Of a DNA stretch of 64,000 nucleotides, positions 34,206-43,040 are shown piece by piece. The position numbers and the translations under genes are program-made. Position 1 is the stretch's first letter. Each line of letters begins with the position of its first letter. A model generated the notes under the pieces. It did not search any database and was not told the DNA's origin. It was given only the letters and a program-made list of their open reading frames with translations. Source of the DNA: Arenibacter sp. P308M17 (lineage in GTDB: Bacteria > Bacteroidota > Bacteroidia > Flavobacteriales > Flavobacteriaceae); assembly GCF_003426735.1 (NCBI RefSeq), contig NZ_QVON01000010.1:100586-164585 (forward strand), written 5' to 3'.

Positions 34206-35219
34206 ATGAAAGACCCTAGAACATTTACAGATAAATTTTTCCTTGTTATCAAGGGACTGTTTATGGGTGCTGCCAACAAAGTTCCAGGGGTATCCGGGGG
34301 CATAGTGGCCTATGTAGGAGGGTTTTATGAAGAGTTTATCCATTCCCTTCAAAAGGTAAACGGAAAAGCATTTAAACTCCTGATCAGCGGAAGGCTAAAA
34401 AGTTTCTACCGCTATACCAATGGCCAGTTTTTGACCCTCCTGATTTTTGGTATGCTGGTGAGCTATTTCAGTATCTCCAAAATTTTGGATTATTTTTTGG
34501 AAAGAAATGAACTTTATGTGTGGTCGTCCTTTTTTGGGATGATATTGGGCTCTATTTACTACATAGGAAAGGACTTTGAACATTGGAAAAAAAAAACTGT
34601 CACAGCCGGATTAATCGGATTGATCATAGGCATATCAATCAGCTTCCTTAATCCCGCTACACAAAACGACAATTTAATATTTATATTTTTTTGCGGCATG
34701 ATCAGTGTATCCGGCATGACCTTACCTGGTCTATCGGGTTCTTTTATACTGATTCTTTTGGGGAATTATGTACTACTTTTGGTAGATTCCGTAAACGCAC
34801 TTTATGATACCTTTGCAGAAATTTTATCGGGCGATTTCAGTTTTGTCAACAATCCAACACGGCTCTATACCTTAAAAATACTGGCGGTATTTACCGCGGG
34901 ATCGGCCGCTGGATTAATCACCCTCTCCCATCTATTGACCTATGTACTAAAACATTTTAGGCATATAACAACAGCGGTGATCATTGGTTTTATTACGGGT
35001 TCATTAGGAGTGGTATGGCCCTGGAAGCGTACTTTGTTCAAAACGGATTTAAATGGCGATCTACTCTTGGACACGAACCATAACCCTATTATAAAGAATT
35101 ATCAGAGGTTCCTACCCAACTTGGGATCTTCAGAGACTTGGTGGGCTATTTTTTTTATATTTATCGGGGTATTAATTTTATTAGGATTGGATTGGTATGG
35201 AAAAAACAGAAAAGGATAA
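34206..35219 (+). CDS. DUF368 membrane protein, copy 2 (diverged)
   Basis: A 337-residue paralogue of the preceding protein with the same two-half layout: MGAANKVPGVSGGIVAYVGG near residue 20 and MTLPGLSGSFILILLGNY near 175. The conserved Asp-Val of copy 1 (AADVVPG) is Asn-Lys here (AANKVPG), and the Thr after GG is Ile. It is longer by a C-terminal loop with TDLNGDLLLDTNHNP before the last helix. I chose the ATG at 34206, since the longer frame would run into copy 1. The aroE start lies inside its last 23 bases. Confidence 0.9.
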   Translation: MKDPRTFTDKFFLVIKGLFMGAANKVPGVSGGIVAYVGGFYEEFIHSLQKVNGKAFKLLISGRLKSFYRYTNGQFLTLLIFGMLVSYFSISKILDYFLERNELYVWSSFFGMILGSIYYIGKDFEHWKKKTVTAGLIGLIIGISISFLNPATQNDNLIFIFFCGMISVSGMTLPGLSGSFILILLGNYVLLLVDSVNALYDTFAEILSGDFSFVNNPTRLYTLKILAVFTAGSAAGLITLSHLLTYVLKHFRHITTAVIIGFITGSLGVVWPWKRTLFKTDLNGDLLLDTNHNPIIKNYQRFLPNLGSSETWWAIFFIFIGVLILLGLDWYGKNRKG

Positions 35220-35949
35220 AATTAGATTTGGCTTAATTGGAAAAAACATTTCCTATTCATTTTCCAGGGGCTATTTTACCAAAAAATTCTCCGAAATGGG
35301 GCTGAAAAGGCATTCCTATGAGAATTTTGACCTAGACCATATTAACCAGTTCAAGGGGCTATTGGAAGAAAACAAGAATATCAAAGGCTTTAATGTAACC
35401 ATTCCCTACAAGGAACAGATTATACCCTTTTTATCAAAAATAGATCCCGAGGCAAAAGCTATTGGAGCAGTGAATACCATTAAGGTAAATGGGCAACAAA
35501 CCGTAGGTTTCAATACGGACGCCTATGGGTTTCAAAAATCCATAGAACCCTACCTTCAGGAACATCATAAAAAGGCACTTATCCTAGGTACCGGTGGGGC
35601 TTCCAAGGCAGTTGCATACGTACTTCATTTATTGGGAATACCCTATAATTTAGTCTCCAGGAATCCAAAGGACAGGCAGCTCAATTACTCGGACCTGAAT
35701 AAAGAAGTGTTGTCACAGCATACAGTCATTGTAAATTGCACTCCTTTAGGCACTTACCCCAATGTAAACAATAAGCCGGACCTGCCGTACAATTTCATTA
35801 CCAATCAACATTTGCTTTTCGACCTTATCTACAATCCGGAAAAAACAGCATTTTTAATGGCGGGCGAACAGCAGGGAGGTATAATAATCAATGGCTATAA
35901 TATGCTTCGATTTCAGGCCGAAAAATCCTGGGAAATATGGAATTCCTAA
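35197..35949 (+). CDS. aroE: Shikimate dehydrogenase
   Basis: A 250-residue NADP-dependent enzyme reducing 3-dehydroshikimate in the pathway to chorismate. Substrate-site motifs are NISYSFSRGYF (SxS), NVTIPYKEQIIPF with the catalytic Lys, GAVNTI and NTDAYGFQKS with the catalytic Asp. The cofactor loop is GTGGASKAVAYVL, followed by VSRNPKD. It is short but complete. The ATG overlaps the end of DUF368 copy 2 by 23 bases, so it is translationally linked to the flippase pair. Confidence 0.94.
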   Translation: MEKTEKDKIRFGLIGKNISYSFSRGYFTKKFSEMGLKRHSYENFDLDHINQFKGLLEENKNIKGFNVTIPYKEQIIPFLSKIDPEAKAIGAVNTIKVNGQQTVGFNTDAYGFQKSIEPYLQEHHKKALILGTGGASKAVAYVLHLLGIPYNLVSRNPKDRQLNYSDLNKEVLSQHTVIVNCTPLGTYPNVNNKPDLPYNFITNQHLLFDLIYNPEKTAFLMAGEQQGGIIINGYNMLRFQAEKSWEIWNS

Positions 35950-36026
35950 CATAAAAAGCAATTAGGTCCCTAAAAACCATAAAAATAGAATTCCTCTCTT
36001 TAATAAACCTTAAAAAGAAGTTTCAT

Positions 36027-36034
36027 TACCTTTG
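36027..36034 (+). promoter_or_regulatory. Bacteroidetes -7 box TACCTTTG
   Basis: An exact TAnnTTTG 65 bases before the ATG at 36099. The leader would be near 60 bases, the longest predicted here. Confidence 0.45.
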
Positions 36035-36098
36035 ATATATAGACGGATGTAATTATATTTCCGTACATTACATTTAGAAAGCTATAAACATTCATAAA

Positions 36099-38297
36099 AT
36101 GTTAGAAGACAAAGACGACAAACTACAGAATAATGTAGGGACAGAGGAGACCTTGGACAATACCGAAGCTATAAATAATTCGGACGCCGGGACAGAATCA
36201 AAATCCGCTCCCGATCCCGATACCGTGGAAACGGATTCTGAAAATAACACCGAGGAATTGGTGGAGGACCAAAGTACATCTATCCATTCAGAAGCCAAGG
36301 ACGAAGAAAAAAGTAAAGAAAGTGCAACCCCAAAAACTCCGGAAAAAGTAACGTCCCCTGAAAAAAAAGCCACTTCGGAAAAACTTGTGGATGATTCTGC
36401 CAACAATGAAGGGATGGCCGAGTCAATCGAAAAGAAGGAAGAAGATGTTCTAGAGGAAATAGATGAATCCAATGCAGAGGACGCCGAAGATTCTGATAAC
36501 CATCAGCGACACCATATTCCCATGCCAGATTACCACGCCATGCCCATGGAGAATTTGGTAGGGGAACTTCAACGATTGGTAAGGAACGAAAAGGTACAGG
36601 CCATTAAAAAGCATGTTGATGGCATTAAATATGAGTTCGATCAAAAGTTTCAGGAGTTTTTGGACGAAAAAAAGGAAGACTTTATCAATAGCGGTGGAAA
36701 CGAAATAGATTTTCGATACAATTCCGTAACCAAAAGACAGTTTAACGAGGTCTATTCGGATTATCGGGAAAAAAGAAATAGCTATTACAAAAACCTGGAA
36801 CAGGGCCTTAAATCCAATCTTGCGGAAAGGTTGGAAATCATCAACGAGCTTAAGGCGTTGGTAAACGTTGAAGAAGATATAAACACAACCTATAAAAACT
36901 TTAAGGATCTTCAGGAGCGATGGAAAAATGCCGGGCCAATTCCACGTGCCAATTACAATGATGTTTGGCGCACCTACCACCATCACATAGAAATATTTTA
37001 CGACTTCCTGCATTTAAATAGGGAGCTAAGGGATTTGGATTTTAAGCACAACTACGAGGAAAAACTAAAAATCGTAGTGCGGGCGGAAGAGCTGGTCCAA
37101 ATGGAGGATCTGAACAAGGCATTTCAAGAACTTCAGACCCTACATAAAATCTGGAAGGAAGATATCGGCCCCGTTGGCAAAGAGCACAGGGAAGAAATTT
37201 GGGACCGTTTTAGCAATGCCACCAAATTACTGCATCAAAGACGACAGGATTACTATAAAGACTTGGAAAAGGTCTACGAACAAAATCTGGAAAGGAAAAA
37301 CGAAATTATCAGCTCTATAAGCTCCATTGCCACCCATATCGCCTCAAGCCACAAAGAATTGCAACAACAAATAAGGGAAATTGAAAAATTGCGCGATGCG
37401 TTCTTCAAGGCTGGGAAAGTACCCCAAAAAGTGAATGAGAAGACCTGGTCCAATTTTAAAGGTGCAGTACGCGAGTTTAACAGAAATAAGAACAACTACT
37501 ATAAAAATTTAAAGAAGGACCAACAGCTTAATCTCGATAAAAAGAGGGCATTGTTAGAGCTTGCAGTTTCCTTAAAGGATAGTGAAGAATGGGATACTAC
37601 CACCGAGGAAATGAAAAGAATCCAGAACGAGTGGAAAAAGATTGGACATGTTCCCCGAAAATACTCTGACAAAATATGGAAGGAGTTCAAAAATGCCTGC
37701 AACCATTATTTTGACCGATTACATGCTTTAAAAAATGAGGCCCAAAAAGAAGAGATCGAGAATTTTGACAGAAAAAATGCCTGCCTGGAAAATTTAAAGA
37801 ATTTCCAATTAAGCGGGGATAAGGGCAAGGATTTGGCAGCAATCAAAGGGTTTATTTCCGAATGGAAAGAAGCTGGCCGGGTACCCTTCAATAAAAAGAG
37901 CATCAACGCCAAGTTTAACAAAATTCTGGATGCACTTTTCAAAAAACTGGATATTAATAGGCAGGAAGCCGAGCTTATGAAGTACGGCAATAAGATTCAG
38001 CAGTTGGCCAATAATGACAACGACTACGCCATCTCCAACGAACGTACCTTTATCAGAAGAAAAATAGACGAAAGCAAGAATGAAATCAGACAATTGGAAA
38101 ACAATCTTCAATTCTTTTCCAATGCTTCCGAGGACAATCCCCTTGTAAAAGAAGTCATTAAAAACATTGACAACCACAAGGATTCGTTGGCCACATGGAA
38201 AGCCAAACTAAAAAAATTGAATATTCTGGAAAATAATTTGATGAAGGAGGCCGAAGAAGCGGAAAACGAAGAGGATTCCATATCAGACGAAGAATAG
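36099..38297 (+). CDS. DUF349 repeat protein
   Basis: A 732-residue cytoplasmic protein. Residues 1-140 are acidic and disordered (many Glu, Asp, Ser, Thr). The rest holds six or so DUF349 units of about 75 residues, each with a core like LQERWKNAGPIPRANYNDVW or MKRIQNEWKKIGHVPRKYSD and a helix with YY(K)NL. The C-terminus is coiled coil (about 640-725). DUF349 function is unknown; the E. coli relative YhbY-like naming does not help. It is common in Bacteroidota. It is monocistronic and convergent with rny. Confidence 0.88.
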   Translation: MLEDKDDKLQNNVGTEETLDNTEAINNSDAGTESKSAPDPDTVETDSENNTEELVEDQSTSIHSEAKDEEKSKESATPKTPEKVTSPEKKATSEKLVDDSANNEGMAESIEKKEEDVLEEIDESNAEDAEDSDNHQRHHIPMPDYHAMPMENLVGELQRLVRNEKVQAIKKHVDGIKYEFDQKFQEFLDEKKEDFINSGGNEIDFRYNSVTKRQFNEVYSDYREKRNSYYKNLEQGLKSNLAERLEIINELKALVNVEEDINTTYKNFKDLQERWKNAGPIPRANYNDVWRTYHHHIEIFYDFLHLNRELRDLDFKHNYEEKLKIVVRAEELVQMEDLNKAFQELQTLHKIWKEDIGPVGKEHREEIWDRFSNATKLLHQRRQDYYKDLEKVYEQNLERKNEIISSISSIATHIASSHKELQQQIREIEKLRDAFFKAGKVPQKVNEKTWSNFKGAVREFNRNKNNYYKNLKKDQQLNLDKKRALLELAVSLKDSEEWDTTTEEMKRIQNEWKKIGHVPRKYSDKIWKEFKNACNHYFDRLHALKNEAQKEEIENFDRKNACLENLKNFQLSGDKGKDLAAIKGFISEWKEAGRVPFNKKSINAKFNKILDALFKKLDINRQEAELMKYGNKIQQLANNDNDYAISNERTFIRRKIDESKNEIRQLENNLQFFSNASEDNPLVKEVIKNIDNHKDSLATWKAKLKKLNILENNLMKEAEEAENEEDSISDEE

Positions 38298-38301
38298 CAT
38301 C

Positions 38302-38330
38302 GTTGGCGCGAGCGTCACGCTCGTGCTAAC
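38302..38330 (+). repeat. REP-like palindrome
   Basis: GTTGGCGCGAGCGTCACGCT followed by CGTGCTAAC, a near-perfect 29-base palindrome just after the DUF349 stop. In reverse complement it resembles the units at 12141-12167 and 38567-38594. Confidence 0.65.
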
Positions 38331-38566
38331 AACATATTAGCAATCTTCCTTTTGTGCCTTTATACCAATTCTGGGCAGTTTGGCTTTAATGCCAACTTCA
38401 GATTCTTGTCGAAGTGTATTTGTTCTAGAAAACTATAGACATGGAGACTTCGTATTGTCAATACATCAGTCAAAAAAGCAGGTTAAAATTTTAGTTTGGA
38501 AATCGATGTGTTTTTTGTTCTAAATAGGAGCTAGCCAATAAATTGAATGACTTGTTGTAATTAAGG

Positions 38567-38594
38567 CTCTAGCGTGACACCTAGCGCCAGCGAG
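38567..38594 (-). repeat. REP-like palindrome, degenerate partner
   Basis: CTCTAGCGTGACACCTAGCG followed by CCAGCGAG, an inverted relative of the palindrome at 38302. Together the two bracket about 235 bases in which I see no gene, as in a REP pair around lost DNA. Confidence 0.5.
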
Positions 38595-38600
38595 TATAAA

Positions 38601-38649
38601 AAAGTCTGTCCAAAGAATGATAGCTAGAATCATTCTTTGGACAGACTTT
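38601..38649 (-). terminator. Long hairpin terminator after rny
   Basis: A perfect 21-bp stem (AAAGTCTGTCCAAAGAATGA plus T, and its complement) around a 7-base loop, with A/T runs outside. It lies 17 bases past the rny stop and can also stop transcripts from the DUF349 side. Confidence 0.85.
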
Positions 38650-38666
38650 AAAAAATTACCTATTTT

Positions 38667-40232
38667 TTATTTAGCTACGTTTACTGCTCTGGTTTCCCTA
38701 ATGACCGTAACTTTCACCTGACCGGGATAGGTCATGTCCGTTTGTATTTTTTGGGAAATTTCAAAAGAAAGTTCGGCCGCTTTGTCATCGCTCACTTTAT
38801 CACTTTCCACAATAACCCTTAATTCCCTTCCTGCCTGGATGGCGTAGGCCTTTTGCACTCCACCGAACCCGAAGGCGATATCTTCCAAATCCTTTAATCG
38901 CTGGATGTATGAATCCAATACTTGTCTTCTTGCCCCTGGTCTTGCCCCGCTAATGGCATCACATACCTGCACTATCGGCGCAATAAGTGTCTTCATTTCA
39001 ATCTCGTCATGGTGGGCACCAATGGCATTGCACACATCGGGCTTTTCACCAAATTTTTCTGCCCATTGCATACCAAGAATGGCATGTGGGGTCTCAACGT
39101 CCGCCTCGGTATTTGGAACCTTTCCAATATCGTGCAATAGACCGGCACGTTTGGCCAATTTTGGGTTTATTCCCAACTCGGCCGCCATTACACCGCACAA
39201 TTTGGCCACTTCCCTGGAGTGCTGTAGGAGGTTCTGTCCATAGGATGATCGGTATTTCATTCTACCCACCGCCTTGATCAATTCTGGATGAAGACCGTGG
39301 ATCCCTAGATCGATTACCGTACGTTTACCTATTTCAACAATTTCTTCCTCTATCTGCTTTTCTGTCTTCTTAACAATTTCCTCAATTCTTGCCGGATGTA
39401 TCCTTCCATCCGTTACCAGTTTATGCAATGACAAACGTGCAACCTCCCTGCGCACGGAATCAAAACAGGAAAGGATAATGGCCTCTGGTGTATCATCTAC
39501 AATGATCTCTACCCCTGTAGCCGCTTCCAAGGCCCTAATGTTTCGCCCTTCACGTCCTATAATCCTACCCTTAACATCATCGGACTCCAAATTAAAGACG
39601 GAAACACAATTTTCCACTGCCTCTTCCGTACCTATACGCTGAATGGTGTTGATAATGATTTTTTTAGCTTCTTGTTGGGCAGTAAGCTTGGCTTCTTCCA
39701 CTGTGGTCTGTATGTAGGCCATAGCATCGGATTTAGCCGTATCCTTAAGGGACTCCAACAATTGCGATTTGGCCTCCTCGGCGGACAGTCCTGAAATTAC
39801 CTCCAGCTGTTGCACTTGGCTTTTGTGAAGTTTTTCAAGCTCGGATTGTTTCTTTTCCAAGAATTCGCTCTTGTAATCTACCTCTTTCAGCTTAATTTCT
39901 AGCTGCTCTCCCAATTTCTTCCCTTTAGCAAGTTCACTACTTACCTGGGATTCCTTATCCCTTATCCGTTTTTCTGCCTCTGAAATTTTCTTATCCTTAT
40001 TGATAATGACCTTCTCGTGCTCCGCTTTTAGTTCCAAGAACTTTTCCTTGGCCTGAAATATTTTATCCTTCTTAACATTTTCCCCTTCAATATTGGCCTC
40101 CTTAATTATATGTGCCGCCTCTTTTTTTGCGCTGGCAATGGTTTTGGAAGCCTTGCCCTTTTCCAAAAATTTCGCAATGGCAAATCCAATTCCCAATCCG
40201 ACCAATCCTATTATAATTGCTATACTATCCAT
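38667..40232 (-). CDS. rny: Ribonuclease Y
   Basis: A 521-residue membrane-anchored endoribonuclease that starts mRNA decay. It has one N-terminal membrane helix (about 3-21), a long coiled coil (about 25-200, rich in Lys and Glu), a KH domain (about 205-270, with [20 protein letters not shown]), and an HD domain (about 330-430, with [14 protein letters not shown]). All catalytic parts are present. It lies downstream of zapA and the 6S-like RNA on the same strand. No TAnnTTTG box is seen in the 22 bases between the RNA and the start, so it may be read from upstream. Confidence 0.96.
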   Translation of the reverse strand: MDSIAIIIGLVGLGIGFAIAKFLEKGKASKTIASAKKEAAHIIKEANIEGENVKKDKIFQAKEKFLELKAEHEKVIINKDKKISEAEKRIRDKESQVSSELAKGKKLGEQLEIKLKEVDYKSEFLEKKQSELEKLHKSQVQQLEVISGLSAEEAKSQLLESLKDTAKSDAMAYIQTTVEEAKLTAQQEAKKIIINTIQRIGTEEAVENCVSVFNLESDDVKGRIIGREGRNIRALEAATGVEIIVDDTPEAIILSCFDSVRREVARLSLHKLVTDGRIHPARIEEIVKKTEKQIEEEIVEIGKRTVIDLGIHGLHPELIKAVGRMKYRSSYGQNLLQHSREVAKLCGVMAAELGINPKLAKRAGLLHDIGKVPNTEADVETPHAILGMQWAEKFGEKPDVCNAIGAHHDEIEMKTLIAPIVQVCDAISGARPGARRQVLDSYIQRLKDLEDIAFGFGGVQKAYAIQAGRELRVIVESDKVSDDKAAELSFEISQKIQTDMTYPGQVKVTVIRETRAVNVAK

Positions 40233-40254
40233 ATTTATATTGAAAATTATTTAT

Positions 40255-40426
40255 AAAAAAGCCCACATTGATGGAAGATTTGTACAAACCCCGATAAACA
40301 GGTTTAGGGCTACCAGACTGCTCAAGGATCCTTATACAAGTAAGGCCTGCTTTTACAATCTAAACTCACCCTTTTCAAACAAATTAGTGTTGAGTTTGTC
40401 AAAAATTAATTACCAATGTGGGCAGT
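40255..40426 (-). ncRNA. ssrS: 6S RNA (6S-Flavo type)
   Basis: An approximately 170-nt RNA on the minus strand between zapA and rny. A perfect 10-bp closing stem joins GCCCACATTG at the 5' end (40423-40414) to CAATGTGGGC at the 3' end (40270-40261), followed by a T run as terminator. Inside are AAACTCA/TGAGTTT and CCTTA/TAAGG helices. 6S RNA lies beside zapA in many bacteria, and flavobacteria have a described 6S-Flavo form of this layout. 6S binds the sigma-A holoenzyme and dampens transcription in slow growth. The family call rests on context and end pairing, not on a covariance search. Confidence 0.75.
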
Positions 40427-40449
40427 AACTTTGTTTATTTTAAAGAACG

Positions 40450-40746
40450 TTATTTCATCCCCAGCTTGGAACTGACCAACATATCCAGTGCTTTTAGTCG
40501 CTCTGCAGCTTCTTTTACACCTTCGGAATGGTCTATTCCCTTTTGCTCAATCTTAGAGGCAAACTGAAGTGCGCACATGGCCAGCACATCCTGTTTATCC
40601 CTAACGGCATAATTTTGCTCAAATTTCTTTGCCAACTGTTCTATATTCTTAGCCGCCTTTCTTAGGCCCTCCTCCTGTAAAGGATCAATTGTTAAGGGAT
40701 ATACCCTGTCTGCTATAGAAAGCTTGATTTTGAGCTTTTCTGCCAT
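40450..40746 (-). CDS. zapA: Cell division protein ZapA
   Basis: A 98-residue protein that bundles FtsZ filaments at the division site. It has the ZapA head (LKIKLSIADRVYPLTIDPLQEEGLRKAAKNI, here cited in part as IADRVYPLTIDPLQEEGLRK) and a C-terminal coiled coil (DVLAMCALQFASKIEQK). It follows the coiled-coil gene by 14 bases and is followed by the 6S-like RNA, a conserved order in many bacteria. Length is normal. Confidence 0.9.
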   Translation of the reverse strand: MAEKLKIKLSIADRVYPLTIDPLQEEGLRKAAKNIEQLAKKFEQNYAVRDKQDVLAMCALQFASKIEQKGIDHSEGVKEAAERLKALDMLVSSKLGMK

Positions 40747-40760
40747 ATTGTTCGATTACA

Positions 40761-41051
40761 CTATTCTGAAAGTTGGGCAATGCAATGGTCCAACTCCCTA
40801 ATCAATGTGTTTATTTTAAGCTTAGCTTCGGTCTTATTCGTATCACTACCCAACATAGAACTCGCTAATTTAAGTGAATTGTATTTTTCCTGCCATTCAT
40901 TAACCGAAACCCTTGTAGCTTCATGCTCACTTTTTACGGCAACCAATTCTTCTTCCAATTTTATGTTGGTATGGTGCAAAAGCTCCAGCTTGTGCAACAA
41001 CTTACTAATTTTATTTTCTAAAGAATCAACAATATCTACCAATTCACTCAT
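40761..41051 (-). CDS. Coiled-coil protein upstream of zapA
   Basis: A 96-residue protein predicted as almost pure coiled coil (residues 3-95; LENKISKLLHKLELLHHTNI, KLEEELVAVKSEH). I chose the ATG at 41051 (MSELVD); a TTG two codons upstream is possible. It lies 14 bases before zapA on the same strand. Position and fold suggest a ZapB-like or other divisome partner, which is inference. A box GATATTTG just upstream differs from TAnnTTTG at one base. Confidence 0.75.
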   Translation of the reverse strand: MSELVDIVDSLENKISKLLHKLELLHHTNIKLEEELVAVKSEHEATRVSVNEWQEKYNSLKLASSMLGSDTNKTEAKLKINTLIRELDHCIAQLSE

Positions 41052-41140
41052 TTGCAAATATCAATGCATTTTACACAAAGTTAACACACCTCTTCATACT
41101 TAGCAATTCTTTTTTCATTTATTCTTAAAGTGACCTACCA

Positions 41141-41224
41141 GAGGCCAACACAAGAGACATCAAGCGGAAAACCTGAAAACATTTCGACGCCCTTGTCCGA
41201 AGACTTTAAACCATACTTAGTGGG
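41141..41224 (+). repeat. Dispersed repeat family 2, copy 2
   Basis: An 84-base unit with AACCTGAAAACATTTCGACG, CCCTTGTCCGAA and a TTTAAACC..ACTTAGTGGG end. It matches the flanks of the longer unit at 20001-20130 but lacks its GC-rich insertion. Confidence 0.6.
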
Positions 41225-41347
41225 TAAAAGTTATAACTTCAATTTAAGAAAAATAATTATCCCTTTTTAAGTATTGAACTTATATAACACCGACTTTTTT
41301 TTGAATTAGAACCGTATTAATTACTTTCGTACCAAGTTAACACATCT

Positions 41348-43036
41348 ATGAAAGGTTTTATCTTAGGATTTTTTCTATTTACCTCAATGTTTTATGGACA
41401 AGCGCCATATCCGAAGGATTTTTTTCGTCCTCCCTTGGATATTCCGATAGTGCTATCCGGAACTTTCGGAGAACTGCGCTCCAACCATTTTCATGCAGGC
41501 ATCGATATAAAAACGCAACAGCGACAGGGATTAGCCGTATACTCCATTGGTGAGGGCACGGTGACCAGAATAAAAGTTTCGGAATGGGGATATGGAAAAG
41601 GACTTTATATTGCCCATCCCAATGGGTACACTTCCGTCTACGGGCATCTCCAAAAGTTTTCCCCCGAGATTGAAGCTTATGTAAAGCAAGTACAATACCA
41701 AAAAAAATCCTTTGAAGTAGAAATATTTCCTGAATTTTCGGAACTTAAGGTCCAGAAAGGGGATCTTATTGCCTATACGGGAAATACCGGGGGATCTGCC
41801 GGACCCCACCTACATTTTGAAATTAGGAACAGTGCCTCTGAAATGCCGACGAATCCGCTTCTATTTGGAATAGAGGTAAGGGATGCTACAGATCCCACTT
41901 TGTTGGGTGTTTATGCCTATCCCCTTTCCGGGAAAGCCCAGGTAAATAAAAGTGAGAAAAAAATAAAACTGAAATACCATAGACAAAGTGATGGCACCTA
42001 TCTTGCCGACAAGGTAACTGCCATTGGCACTATTGGATTCGGAATAAATGCATTTGATCGTCAGGACCTCGCTGCCAATCAAAACGGGATCTATTCCGTA
42101 AAACAAATAGTGAACGGGAAATTATATACCGATTTCAATTTTGAGACATTCTCATTTACGGAAAGTAGGTATATAAACACTTTAATAGATTACGACCATT
42201 ACAGTACCTATAGGGAGAGGATTCAAAAGTGCTTTAAGGATGAAAGCAATCTTTTGGGGATTTATAGGACCATCTACAATAGTGGAAAACTTGAGGTAAG
42301 CGAAGGGCTGTCCTATAATGTGGAAATCCATATTTATGATCTTGCCGGTAACCTTACCAAATTGGTCATACCAGTAGAAGGAAAACTTGAAGAAATTATA
42401 ATTCCAAAAATTGAAGAAAAAACGGAAAACTTTATAATTGCAAAAAGGCCTAACAATTTTGATTTGGGTGCCGCAAAAGTGTACTTTCCGGCCAATACGT
42501 TCTATGACAATTTTTATATTGACCTAAAGAATGGCGCGGATACCGTTACTATTCACAATAACAAAGTACCCGTACATAGAAACTTTACCATAACCTTTGA
42601 TGTCTCAAAATATTCGGACGAGGAAAGAAAACAACTGTTCATCGGGAGATTGAACAATAATGGATCTGTAAATTATGCCTCTACCTATAAACGGGGCACC
42701 ACCTTTACAACAAGGACCAGGGATTTGGGCACCTATACCTTGGCCAAAGATAGTATAGCCCCCCAGATTGGACCACAAAATTTTAAAGATAAACAGTGGC
42801 TTACCAATTACAGTTATCTAAGCTTAAAAATTACGGACGACCTAAGCGGAATAGACACCTACAATGCAACGCTTAATGGGGAATGGATACTTTTGGAATA
42901 TGAGCCAAAGACCAATACCATAACCTATAATTTTGATGATCTTATATTGGACAAAAAACAATGTGATTTGAAGGTAGTGGTTACCGATAATGTTGGCAAT
43001 AGCAGTACTTTCACAAGTACTTTTTACAGAAAATGA
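41348..43036 (+). CDS. M23 family peptidoglycan endopeptidase
   Basis: A 562-residue exported protein with a signal peptide (MKGFILGFFLFTSMFYGQ). The lysostaphin-like LytM domain is at about residues 35-165 with zinc ligands in NHFHAGIDI (His and Asp) and GPHLHFEIR (HxH). The remaining 390 residues are beta-rich, with an Ig-like or adhesin-like end (LKITDDLSGIDTYNATLN). Family members cut peptide cross-links in peptidoglycan. A weak box TACTTTCG lies about 26 bases upstream. The TonB receptor gene starts 4 bases after its stop, so they form one operon. Confidence 0.92.
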   Translation: MKGFILGFFLFTSMFYGQAPYPKDFFRPPLDIPIVLSGTFGELRSNHFHAGIDIKTQQRQGLAVYSIGEGTVTRIKVSEWGYGKGLYIAHPNGYTSVYGHLQKFSPEIEAYVKQVQYQKKSFEVEIFPEFSELKVQKGDLIAYTGNTGGSAGPHLHFEIRNSASEMPTNPLLFGIEVRDATDPTLLGVYAYPLSGKAQVNKSEKKIKLKYHRQSDGTYLADKVTAIGTIGFGINAFDRQDLAANQNGIYSVKQIVNGKLYTDFNFETFSFTESRYINTLIDYDHYSTYRERIQKCFKDESNLLGIYRTIYNSGKLEVSEGLSYNVEIHIYDLAGNLTKLVIPVEGKLEEIIIPKIEEKTENFIIAKRPNNFDLGAAKVYFPANTFYDNFYIDLKNGADTVTIHNNKVPVHRNFTITFDVSKYSDEERKQLFIGRLNNNGSVNYASTYKRGTTFTTRTRDLGTYTLAKDSIAPQIGPQNFKDKQWLTNYSYLSLKITDDLSGIDTYNATLNGEWILLEYEPKTNTITYNFDDLILDKKQCDLKVVVTDNVGNSSTFTSTFYRK

Positions 43037-43040
43037 AGCA

